A stretch of DNA of 14,872 bases from Bordetella parapertussis (lineage in GTDB: Bacteria; Pseudomonadota; Gammaproteobacteria; Burkholderiales; Burkholderiaceae_B). The notes beneath the pieces are model-generated. The model was not told the DNA's origin. It was given only the letters and a program-made list of their open reading frames with translations, and made no database searches. Position numbers and translations under genes: made by a program. The DNA lies in the NCBI GenBank assembly GCA_943331855.1, contig CALQNE010000055.1:1-14872 (forward strand), read 5' to 3'. Shown here one piece after another: positions 8,578-14,872 of the stretch (positions are counted from its first letter, which is position 1; every line of letters starts with the position of its first letter).

Positions 8578-9780
8578 ATGACTCCCTTTTCGACCGATGC
8601 GTCGTGTCCCCTTGATGGTTTAGTTGTTCTGGACTTGACCCGTCTTGTGGCTGGAAACATGTTAAGTCTTCAACTCGCAGATTTTGGTGCTGAGGTGATT
8701 AAGATCGAGCAGCCTGGAAAGGGCGATCCCTTACGCGATTGGCGTATCAAAGGTTTTAGCGTTCACTGGAAGGTGTACGGGCGGAACAAAAAAAGCCTGA
8801 CGCTTGATTTGCGTGCGAGTGAAGGTAAAGAGTTACTACTAAAGCTTGTTGCGAAAGCTGATGTATTGATTGAAAATTTTCGACCTGGCACTTTAGAAAC
8901 AATGGGCTTTGGGCCAGATGTTCTATTAAAAAGAAATGCGGGGATTGTGGTGGTACGAATTTCAGGGTGGGGGCAAGACGGCCCATATCGTTTGCGGCCG
9001 GGGTTTGGCACGTTGGTTGAAGGCGTATCGGGCTTTGCGGCTAAAAATGGCTTTGAAGACCGCGAGCCCGTGTTGCCGCCTTTAGCGATGGCTGACATGA
9101 TTACCGGCTTATATGGTTCGTTTGCTGTGATGACCGCACTCAGACATCGGGATCAAACAGGTCGTGGTCAGGTGATTGACTTGCCCTTGCTTGACCCGAT
9201 GTATTCGGTGTTGGGTCCCTCGGCGGCCGTTTATAAATTGACGCAAAAGATCGATCCGCGCATGGGAAGTCGCTCAAATACTGCCGGCCCGCGCAATGTC
9301 TTCCCGACCAAAGACGGTCGCTGGATTTCGATGTCGGCTTCAATGCAAGTGATGGTAAATCGCTTATATACCGCTCTGGGTGTACCTGAGATGTTGACCG
9401 ATCCGCGCTTTCGTACCAACGCAGATCGGGTCGCGCATGCGGATGAGGCCGAGGCGCCCATTCGAGCCTTCATCTCAAGCCATACGCTTGAAGAAGGGAT
9501 GGCTTTTTTCGAACAGAATGAGATTACCGCGGCCCCGGTGTATTCGGTCGATCAATTTATTAAAGACCCGCACGTGATCGCCCGCCAGATTGTGGTCGAT
9601 ATGCCCGATAAAGAGATGGGTTCGATCCCGATGCATGCGGTTGTTCCACGTTTGTCTGACTCGCCTGGGGCCATTCGTCGACCCGCACCTGAACTTGGCG
9701 AGCATACGGCCGAGTTACTCGAGCGTATCGGCATCGATGCTCAGATGCAGTTGAGTTTAAAAGAGCGAAAGATCATTTAA
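8578..9780 (+). CDS. CaiB/BaiF family CoA-transferase (type III)
   Basis: This is a 400-residue class III CoA-transferase, which moves CoA from a donor thioester onto a carboxylic acid in the cytoplasm through an aspartyl-CoA intermediate. The N-terminus has the hallmark PLDGLVVLDLTRLVAGN (11-27), LADFGAEVIKIE (33-44) and KKSLTLDLR (71-79). LIENFRPGT lies at 98-105. D173 in ADMITG (172-177) aligns with the catalytic aspartate of formyl-CoA transferase. GRGQVIDLPL and the C-terminal small-domain motif (APVYSVDQF) are present. Start 8578 is chosen because it places the conserved motif normally and has AGAGG 11 nt upstream; an in-frame ATG at 8509 lies inside the permease gene and would add 23 unrelated residues. 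The placement between an importer and three lyase paralogues suggests it activates the imported acid. The donor and acceptor are unknown. Confidence 0.95.
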   Translation: MTPFSTDASCPLDGLVVLDLTRLVAGNMLSLQLADFGAEVIKIEQPGKGDPLRDWRIKGFSVHWKVYGRNKKSLTLDLRASEGKELLLKLVAKADVLIENFRPGTLETMGFGPDVLLKRNAGIVVVRISGWGQDGPYRLRPGFGTLVEGVSGFAAKNGFEDREPVLPPLAMADMITGLYGSFAVMTALRHRDQTGRGQVIDLPLLDPMYSVLGPSAAVYKLTQKIDPRMGSRSNTAGPRNVFPTKDGRWISMSASMQVMVNRLYTALGVPEMLTDPRFRTNADRVAHADEAEAPIRAFISSHTLEEGMAFFEQNEITAAPVYSVDQFIKDPHVIARQIVVDMPDKEMGSIPMHAVVPRLSDSPGAIRRPAPELGEHTAELLERIGIDAQMQLSLKERKII

Positions 9781-9791
9781 AGGCGATAACA

Positions 9792-10517
9792 ATGACGACA
9801 AAGAAAAATCTAAGACGATCCTGGTTGATTGTTCCTGCGGATCAGTCTGCGGTCCCGACGCCTGTTCAATCGCAGGGCGCTGATGTCATCGTGCTTGATC
9901 TTGAGTACACCGTGCCCCCTAAAAACAAAGAAAGTGCGCGGGCGGGCTTAAGCGGTCAGATTGCGCAACTTGCTGAAGCATCCGCACAAGTGTTTGTGCG
10001 TGTGGATCGGGCAACGCGTTGGGCAGATGTGCGTGCCGCGGTTAGTCGCGGCTTGACAGGTATTGTGTTGCCATCACCTGAAGAACCTGCCGATATTGTA
10101 GAAATAGATGCCTTAATTACTGAGCTTGAAAAAGCACGTGGCGTTGAGGTGGGCTCCATCGAAATTGTCTTAATGCTGGAGTCAGCAAAAAGCTTTTGGA
10201 ATGCAGATGCCTTAGGTCGAGCCAGTAATCGAATTACGGCGATGGGTGTGGGGCGGATTGACTTGTCGATGATGCTTGGCGCAGTGCCGCAAAACGAATT
10301 TCGCTTATATCGGTTTTTAATGACGCGTACGCTGGTTGCAGCGCGCATGTTGGGCAAGCAACCACTTGGGGCTTTTTGGAGGCCAGGTTCACGTGGTGGC
10401 TTGGCTTCAGTGGCGGACACGCTTCGTGCCGCGCGTGAGGCTCGACTCCTGGGATTCAGTGGCTGTGTTTGTGCGGTACCCGAGCAAGTTGCCCCTGTTC
10501 ATGCGGGTTTTGTCTAA
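9792..10517 (+). CDS. CitE-like HpcH/HpaI family protein, C-terminally short (1 of 3)
   Basis: This 241-residue TIM-barrel protein belongs to the citrate lyase beta / malyl-CoA lyase superfamily. It begins 11 nt after the CoA-transferase. Family motifs are RRSWLIVPAD (8-17), VLDLEYTVPP (34-43), VFVRVD (67-72), IVLPS (91-95), LMLES (127-131) and GVGRIDLSMMLG (152-163). The metal-binding pair E130 and D157 and the substrate arginine R70 are kept. However, the usual LDLED is LDLEY (Y39), and the Lys of the common LPK motif is Ser (S95). Translation stops directly after GFV (239-241), where the two downstream paralogues continue for roughly 65-75 residues. The C-terminal lid/oligomerisation segment is therefore missing. 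It could be an active lyase of altered specificity, one subunit of a heteromer, or a decaying copy. The reaction is not assigned. Confidence 0.82.
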   Translation: MTTKKNLRRSWLIVPADQSAVPTPVQSQGADVIVLDLEYTVPPKNKESARAGLSGQIAQLAEASAQVFVRVDRATRWADVRAAVSRGLTGIVLPSPEEPADIVEIDALITELEKARGVEVGSIEIVLMLESAKSFWNADALGRASNRITAMGVGRIDLSMMLGAVPQNEFRLYRFLMTRTLVAARMLGKQPLGAFWRPGSRGGLASVADTLRAAREARLLGFSGCVCAVPEQVAPVHAGFV

Positions 10518-10574
10518 GCCGGCTGAAGGTTAAAAAGTTAAATTGTTGCGCATTATTTCTCTGGATACCTTGCG

Positions 10575-11495
10575 ATGCCACCTTATATTCGTCGTTCATT
10601 AATAGCGTTATCAATTGATGATCCCAAACTTGCCGAAAAAGCCTTTGATTCTTGGGCCGATGCGATTGTGCTATATATTGTTAAAAACTCTGCGCAAAAC
10701 TGGCAGCAGACGCTGAAGATTCAAATGCCGATGGCGATCGCAGCCGCCTCGCGGGGTGGTGCTGAAGTGTTTGTTCGCCTGAATGCCCAAACTGCTTACG
10801 CTGAACTTGATGCCACCGTATTTGCGGGTTTGACGGGCGTCGTATTGGTTGGAGTAGCTGACGCAACCGAGCTTGTACTGGCCAGTGCAAAGCTTGAGGC
10901 GCTTGAACTTGAAAGAGGAATCCTTCAAGGTTCGCTTGAAATTGATCTTGAAATCACCACCGCACAAGGTGTTTGGAATTCACTAGAGATCGCGCGTGCA
11001 AGCTCAAGGATTGGAACGCTGACGATCAACGAGCAAGCGCTGTATGCAAATCTTGATATTCCCTTTCAGACCACACTCGAGGTCGAGCCGATTGAGTTCA
11101 TTAAAGGGCAGATCATCACCGTGGCAACTGCAGTGAATGGGCAGGCGCAAGGTATGAGTTATCCGCTTTGCATCACACAAAAAGAAGTGGATGAAGCCAC
11201 GCTGAAGAGAGCAATCCTTCGCGCTCGCGACACTGGGTTCAAAGGGGCACTATGCGCGCATCCCTCTTGGGTAAAACTCTGCAATGAGGGCTTTCGCCCA
11301 AGTGCCGACGAGGTCGAGTACTACAAAGAGGTTCGCCAGGTGTTTGCAGAGGGTTTAAAGCGGGGTCTGGCCTCAGTGCCGCTGAACGGCAAGATGATTG
11401 ATGTGCCTGTTGATTTGCGCGCTGAGGTTTATCTTGAGTGGGCCGACCGAGTGGCCTTGCGCGATCAACAAAAAATTCAAGCGCATCAACAATAA
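10575..11495 (+). CDS. Divergent CitE-like HpcH/HpaI family protein with degenerate active site (2 of 3)
   Basis: This 306-residue protein is recognisable as a CitE relative by its overall order: IRRSLIAL (5-12), GGAEVFVRLN (61-70), GLTGVVLV (85-92), LEITTAQG (125-132), ARASSRIGTL (140-149) and GFKGALCAHP (221-230). R68 and E126 are retained. The LDLED strand is replaced by VLYIVKN (32-38) and the PK motif by VGV (92-94). The segment that normally carries the second metal-binding aspartate (GxxDL) reads INEQALY (151-157) with no aspartate. The C-terminal tail absent from the first paralogue is present here. The reading frame is clean, so it is maintained as a protein but may be catalytically dead, possibly a scaffold or regulatory partner. 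It begins 57 nt after the first paralogue without a strong Shine-Dalgarno. Confidence 0.75.
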   Translation: MPPYIRRSLIALSIDDPKLAEKAFDSWADAIVLYIVKNSAQNWQQTLKIQMPMAIAAASRGGAEVFVRLNAQTAYAELDATVFAGLTGVVLVGVADATELVLASAKLEALELERGILQGSLEIDLEITTAQGVWNSLEIARASSRIGTLTINEQALYANLDIPFQTTLEVEPIEFIKGQIITVATAVNGQAQGMSYPLCITQKEVDEATLKRAILRARDTGFKGALCAHPSWVKLCNEGFRPSADEVEYYKEVRQVFAEGLKRGLASVPLNGKMIDVPVDLRAEVYLEWADRVALRDQQKIQAHQQ

Positions 11496-11543
11496 GCGAT
11501 TTCCCTTAAATCATTGAATTGACCTGATTCAGGAAAAAATACC

Positions 11544-12479
11544 ATGACGCACAGAGTGGCCCGCTGCACGATGTTTGTAACCCCAACGAATCCACGCTTT
11601 ATCGATAAGGCCTGGACACGCGGGGGGGATGTTTATATCTTAGATATCGAAGACTCGATCCCGTTGGCCGAAAAGGCCCGATGCCGAGGATTGATCCGTG
11701 AGTCGATTGCAAAAGCGAACAAAGGTGGCGCAAGTATTTATGTGCGTATTAACAAGCCTTTTGTCGATGCGGATTTACCTTGTTCGGTATGGCCCGGTGT
11801 TGATCGCATTATGTTGCCTAAGACTGATACGGCAGCTGAAATGCAATACGCGCATGACTTGATCACCGAGCTAGAAAAAGAGCACGGCGTGCCAGTGGGC
11901 TATATCGAACTGTCTCCCATGATCGAAACTGCCCTGGGTGTGGTAAATATTTACGAAATTCTCTCGGCCACACCCCGAAAAATCTGGTCAATGGGCGGCG
12001 GTACAGGCTACGACATGGCAGTCAACCTAGGCATTGAGATGTTTGTCGATTTTGATCAGTATGCCTATACCTCATCCTATGTGGCGCTCGCCGCGATGAG
12101 TTTAGGGATTGAATCTTCTGGCGGTGTATTTGTACACAACCCCACTGGACGTGTGGACCAGCGTGAAGATGCGATCAAAGAAGCTGAAATTTTGCACGCT
12201 GCAGGCGTACGCCAGATCACGGCACTACATCCGAATTTTATTGAGCCCTTATGCACCGGGTTAGCGCCAACTCAAGAAGAAATGACCTGGGCTCAATCAG
12301 TATTAGACACCTACCAAGGCCTATTGCTAGCGGGCGAGTCTATGACCGAGGTCAATGGCCAGGTGGTGGATTGTTATGAGTTTGAGCGCGCTGTTAAAAC
12401 ACTGGAGTGGGGACGTGCATGTGCAGAGAAAGATCAATTTAAGGCAAAGGCCTTAGCCCGCGCTCAGGCTGCTGTGTAA
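11544..12479 (+). CDS. CitE-like HpcH/HpaI family CoA lyase, canonical active site (3 of 3)
   Basis: This 311-residue protein of the citrate lyase beta/malyl-CoA lyase superfamily cleaves or forms a C-C bond next to a CoA thioester in characterised relatives. Motifs are near textbook: MFVTPTNP (10-17), YILDIEDSIP (31-40), YVRIN (66-70, R68), IMLPKT (89-94), SPMIETALG (124-132, metal-binding E128), GGGTGYDMAVNLG (151-163, second acidic ligand D157) and ALHPNFIEPL (227-236). The complete C-terminal tail follows. AGGA lies upstream of the ATG. It is the last gene of the plus-strand run, 48 nt after the degenerate paralogue. With the CoA-transferase, it is the best candidate for the catalytic lyase step, for instance on a beta-hydroxyacyl-CoA such as a malyl- or citramalyl-type ester. 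The substrate is not determined by sequence. Confidence 0.9.
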   Translation: MTHRVARCTMFVTPTNPRFIDKAWTRGGDVYILDIEDSIPLAEKARCRGLIRESIAKANKGGASIYVRINKPFVDADLPCSVWPGVDRIMLPKTDTAAEMQYAHDLITELEKEHGVPVGYIELSPMIETALGVVNIYEILSATPRKIWSMGGGTGYDMAVNLGIEMFVDFDQYAYTSSYVALAAMSLGIESSGGVFVHNPTGRVDQREDAIKEAEILHAAGVRQITALHPNFIEPLCTGLAPTQEEMTWAQSVLDTYQGLLLAGESMTEVNGQVVDCYEFERAVKTLEWGRACAEKDQFKAKALARAQAAV

Positions 12480-12527
12480 TAAGTCCCATGCGAGTAAAGC
12501 TAGGAGATTTGGCGTACGGATTGTTGC

Positions 12528-13493
12528 TTATTTTTTGTCTAAAAATTTAAGCAGCTCTGCAAATTGAACGCTATACGCATCGAGCTCTTTACGAAAGGCC
12601 TCTGGCCCCTGTGCATCAACCAGGTACCCGTGTTTTTTTGCAAACTCATTAAATTCTGCACTTTTAGTGATTTCTAAAGATGCGGCAACTAGGCGCTCAG
12701 TGATCTCTTTGGGCATACCCTTAGGTGCGATAACGCCATAGGCTGCAGGCAAGGTGACGTTGTAGCCGGCATCAACAATCGATGCTGCGTCCGGGAAAAG
12801 ATAATAAGAGCCTTTCATAAATGCAGCAAGCACGCGCGCATTGCCCGCTTGAACGTGCGAGACAACGCCTGGTGCCTGAGTCGCTAACGTTTCTACGCGG
12901 CCCGACAACATGGCAATCACGGCTTCGCCGCCACCTCCACTGAAGGGGATCGAGGCAATCTTCACGTTCGCGACTTTGTTGAGCTCTTGGATGGCCAGGT
13001 CAGGGGCTGTCCGTACGCCAGATACTGACACACGCATTTTGCCGGGACGCTGCCGCACATCTGCCAGCCACTCGTCGAAGTTTTTCCAGGGTGCATCTTG
13101 ACGAACGATGATCAGCGTAGGCAGATCAACAAGTTTTGTGATTGTTGCGTAGTCGTCGGTCGATGTGTAAATCAGCGTTTTGTTGATCAAGGGTTGATAG
13201 GCCAGGGATGCATTGGTGCCCAAGCCGATCGTGTAGCCATCGGGCTTGGCACGTACAACAGCGCTGGTACCGATCGATGCTGAGCCGCCCGGTTTGTTTT
13301 CGACGTTGACGTTGGTCTTGAGTATTTTTTCCAGGGCGCTGCTAAAGTAACGGGAGATCGGGTCAGTTGAGCCCCCTGGTCCGTAGGGCACGATGAAGGT
13401 GATATCGCGGTTGGGATAAGGCTGCGCGTAGGTGCCCGCGCTAAACAATAGTCCAAGCGCAATGAGCTGCACTGAATACAAAATAGATTTCAA
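12528..13493 (-). CDS. Bug/TctC-family periplasmic substrate-binding receptor (2 of 3)
   Basis: This 321-residue receptor is read leftwards from a TTG at 13493-13491. The start is supported by AAGGAGA ending 5 nt upstream and by the signal peptide (MKSILYSVQLIALGLLFSAGTYA) beginning exactly there; cleavage is likely before QPYPN. The mature protein has the Bug signature VPYGPGGSTDPISR (35-48), then ENKPGGSASIG (about 69-79) and KPDGYTIGLG. The C-terminal IAPKGMPKEI segment is typical of the family. It is expected to bind a small, probably anionic, solute in the periplasm. It converges with the lyase operon end (48-nt gap) and is divergent from the next Bug gene. No membrane components of a tripartite transporter accompany it. 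Confidence 0.94.
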   Translation of the reverse strand: MKSILYSVQLIALGLLFSAGTYAQPYPNRDITFIVPYGPGGSTDPISRYFSSALEKILKTNVNVENKPGGSASIGTSAVVRAKPDGYTIGLGTNASLAYQPLINKTLIYTSTDDYATITKLVDLPTLIIVRQDAPWKNFDEWLADVRQRPGKMRVSVSGVRTAPDLAIQELNKVANVKIASIPFSGGGGEAVIAMLSGRVETLATQAPGVVSHVQAGNARVLAAFMKGSYYLFPDAASIVDAGYNVTLPAAYGVIAPKGMPKEITERLVAASLEITKSAEFNEFAKKHGYLVDAQGPEAFRKELDAYSVQFAELLKFLDKK

Positions 13494-13613
13494 CTGAGTC
13501 TCCTTGGCCGGGCAAACATGGCTTTGTTTTATATTTTTTTAGATTAGCAAGATAGTAGCGGAAATCAATTGCCGAACTATAATCCTATCAAGTACTAAAT
13601 AAAGGGGACTTTC
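13494..13613. promoter_or_regulatory. Divergent promoter region between two Bug receptor genes
   Basis: This 120-bp AT-rich gap must serve both genes. On the plus strand a perfect TATAAT (13578-13583) is positioned to start transcription about 25 nt before the ATG at 13614; its -35 region is weak. On the minus strand TTGATT, 16 bp, then TAATCT is a plausible but imperfect sigma-70 pair. Ribosome-binding sites are AAGGAGA for the leftward gene and AAAGGGGA for the rightward gene. No clear operator is visible. Confidence 0.5.
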
Positions 13614-14585
13614 ATGACGCAAAAGAACATATTTTCTGCCTTCATCCTGGCGCTGAGCTTGTTGGCATTACCCGCAGCGCAGGCCGCCGATGCTTTTCCA
13701 ACGAAACCCGTGCAAGTGATTATCCCTTTTGCACCGGGTGACACCGACAACATGCTTCGTCCGTTCATCGACAAGATGGGTGAATTTTTGGGGCAATCGG
13801 TCATCATGACCTATAAGCCCGGTGCAGGTGGTGGCATCGGGGCAGGGTTAGTGGCCTCGAGCCAGCCCGACGGTTACACCCTTGTCGGTACCTCGCAAGG
13901 GTCGATCGTGGTTGTGCCAACCTTCAATAAAGAGATCAAGTACTCAACAGAGTCGTTTGCGCCCATCGCATCTTTATCTGAGGGGGGCTTCATCCTAGTC
14001 GTGAAGGCAAATTCGCAATGGAAAACCATGCAAGAGCTGATCGACTACTCTAAAAAGAATCCTAAAAAAATCAATTACACCACCTCGGGTGCGATGGGTG
14101 TCACGCATTTAGTTGCTGAGATTTTTGCGAAAGAGGCCGGGATCGAATGGACGCACATCCCAGAGAAGGGCAGCGGCCCGGCGGTAACGGCGTTGCTTGG
14201 TGGGCATGTTGAACTATCCTCTGCCGCAGTTGGCCCTGCTTTAGCCCACGTGCGTTCGGGCAGTTTGCGTGCACTCGCGGTCTTTGGCGATAAGCGTTTG
14301 ATCGCGTTTCCAGACGTACCCACTTTAAAAGAGCTTGGCTACAAAATTGAAAGCCGCGCGCTGTACGGTATTTCTGCACCCAAAGATACCCCTAAAGAAG
14401 TCGTCGACGCGATCTACCTAGCGGCTAAAAAAGCGAGTGAAAAATATCAGACTCAAATGAGCGATAGCCTAAGTTCGATGGGCGCACAGATCGCCTTGCT
14501 GGATCCCAAAGAGTATGCAGTCTATCTGGCAGAGCAAAAGGCAATGTTTACGAATGCAAAACAAACGCTTAAGTTAAGTGAGTGA
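13614..14585 (+). CDS. Bug/TctC-family periplasmic substrate-binding receptor (3 of 3)
   Basis: This 323-residue protein has a clear signal peptide (residues 1-25: KN, a hydrophobic core, then LPAAQAA) with cleavage near AQA-AD. AAAGGGGA about 7 nt upstream supports ATG 13614. The mature protein follows the Bug pattern: FPTKPVQVIIPF (28-39), PGAGGGIGAG (about 69-78), QPDGYTL and KDTPKEVV near the C-terminus. The first ligand loop is unusual. Where the family has PGGxxD followed by an AR pair, this protein reads APGDTDNMLR (40-49), with Asp in place of the second Gly and one residue fewer. That should reshape one side of the pocket, so its ligand probably differs from those of the other two receptors here. 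It is transcribed alone and faces the convergent SDR gene at the right edge. Confidence 0.93.
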   Translation: MTQKNIFSAFILALSLLALPAAQAADAFPTKPVQVIIPFAPGDTDNMLRPFIDKMGEFLGQSVIMTYKPGAGGGIGAGLVASSQPDGYTLVGTSQGSIVVVPTFNKEIKYSTESFAPIASLSEGGFILVVKANSQWKTMQELIDYSKKNPKKINYTTSGAMGVTHLVAEIFAKEAGIEWTHIPEKGSGPAVTALLGGHVELSSAAVGPALAHVRSGSLRALAVFGDKRLIAFPDVPTLKELGYKIESRALYGISAPKDTPKEVVDAIYLAAKKASEKYQTQMSDSLSSMGAQIALLDPKEYAVYLAEQKAMFTNAKQTLKLSE

Positions 14586-14630
14586 GTGAGCTTAGACGCT
14601 TTCATTCTGGTTGTGTCGTGTCCGCTCACG

Positions 14631-14670
14631 AGTTAGCTCTTTAGCGCTAACTGCGTGCCTACCACGCAGT
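14631..14670. terminator. Overlapping inverted repeats between convergent genes (possible bidirectional termination site)
   Basis: Two perfect hairpins share bases: AGTTAGC (14631-14637) with GCTAACT (14646-14652), 8-nt loop; and ACTGCGTG (14650-14657) with CACGCAGT (14663-14670), 5-nt loop. They compete for 14650-14652, so only one can form fully. They lie between the stop of the third Bug gene and the end of the convergent SDR gene, whose stop codon is in the second loop. Neither is followed by a T-run, so intrinsic termination is uncertain. Confidence 0.35.
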
Positions 14671-14872
14671 AGCGCCGCTATCCACCATCATTAAATGACC
14701 CGTGATCCGTTTGGATTCATCTGAAGCAAGAAACAAGGCAGTCGACGCAATTTCATCTGCTTGAATTAAACCCATCAGATGCGAAGAAACCTCTGGGCGT
14801 TTGTGCCGATTGCGCGGATCAAAGGTTGGATGGCCAGGGCTATTTTTCAAAAAATTTCTAAGTCGCTCGGTG
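14659..14872 (-). CDS. SDR family oxidoreductase, C-terminal part
   Basis: This gene enters from the right edge and ends at TAG (14661-14659); about 70 codons are in the window, with no stop before the edge. The end of the protein reads HKRPEVSSHLMGL, ADEIASTALFLASDES, RITGHLMMVDSGATAW. The DEIA...LFLASDES...TG...VDSG arrangement is the standard C-terminal signature of classical short-chain dehydrogenases. The Rossmann motif and the Ser-Tyr-Lys triad are outside the window. A TTG at 14850 in this frame is internal to the conserved region and not a start. It is distinct from the SDR at 401-1222, whose C-terminus ends differently (DGGFDASGVG). The substrate is unknown. Confidence 0.82.
   Translation of the reverse strand, partial: TERLRNFLKNSPGHPTFDPRNRHKRPEVSSHLMGLIQADEIASTALFLASDESKRITGHLMMVDSGATAW

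Noticed and set aside
11549..11563. Idea that the third CitE-like gene is an HpaI-type (non-CoA) aldolase
   Set aside because: The LDIED, LPK and MIETALG pattern and 311-residue length fit the CitE/malyl-CoA lyase branch better, and a CoA-transferase is adjacent; not fully excluded.
12526..12552. AT-rich hairpin (GCTTA with TAAGC) as terminator between the lyase operon and the convergent Bug gene
   Set aside because: The stem is interrupted and weak, and mostly inside the Bug coding end; the 48-bp gap shows no convincing terminator.
1..14872. Mobile element, CRISPR, toxin-antitoxin or defence system
   Set aside because: No transposase, integrase, terminal repeats, spacer-repeat pattern or nuclease-like gene is visible on either strand; all sizable genes are metabolic or transport genes.

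Overview
This window looks like a chromosomal catabolic/transport locus of a betaproteobacterium, probably Burkholderiales and possibly Alcaligenaceae-like. The main reason is three Bug/TctC-family periplasmic solute receptors (a family greatly expanded in that group) next to CaiB/BaiF and CitE-like enzymes. Base composition is near 50% G+C by eye. I see no tRNA, rRNA, CRISPR array, insertion sequence or transcription regulator. No species can be named from the sequence alone.

Layout. (1) Positions 1-1222, minus strand: an SDR oxidoreductase followed by the first 114 residues of a thiolase-like protein that runs off the left edge. (2) A divergent promoter region, about 1223-1413. (3) Positions 1414-12479, plus strand: one long, tightly spaced gene run. 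It encodes a LigE-type glutathione S-transferase, a Bug receptor, and a dipeptide-type ABC importer (receptor, dual ATPase, two permeases). A CaiB/BaiF CoA-transferase and three consecutive CitE/HpcH-HpaI-type lyase paralogues follow. (4) Positions 12528-14585: two divergently transcribed Bug receptors sharing a 120-bp promoter region. (5) Right edge, minus strand: the C-terminus of another SDR.

How the genes may work together (inference): the ABC importer and Bug receptors would capture an organic acid or similar solute. The CoA-transferase would make its CoA thioester, and one or more CitE-like lyases would cleave a beta-hydroxyacyl- or malyl-type CoA ester. The SDR and thiolase could handle oxidation and thiolysis of acyl-CoA intermediates. 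The LigE-like GST beside an SDR resembles the beta-aryl-ether (lignin dimer) toolkit, so an aromatic or ether substrate is possible but unproven.

Three things stand out. The dual ATPase reading frame is interrupted by a single in-frame amber codon (4914-4916) just after its first Walker A, with the frame otherwise intact to 6743. The three CitE-like paralogues differ sharply: the first lacks the C-terminal tail and has active-site substitutions, the second has lost several metal and substrate motifs, and the third looks canonical. Finally, the three Bug receptors have no TctA/TctB membrane partners in the window.
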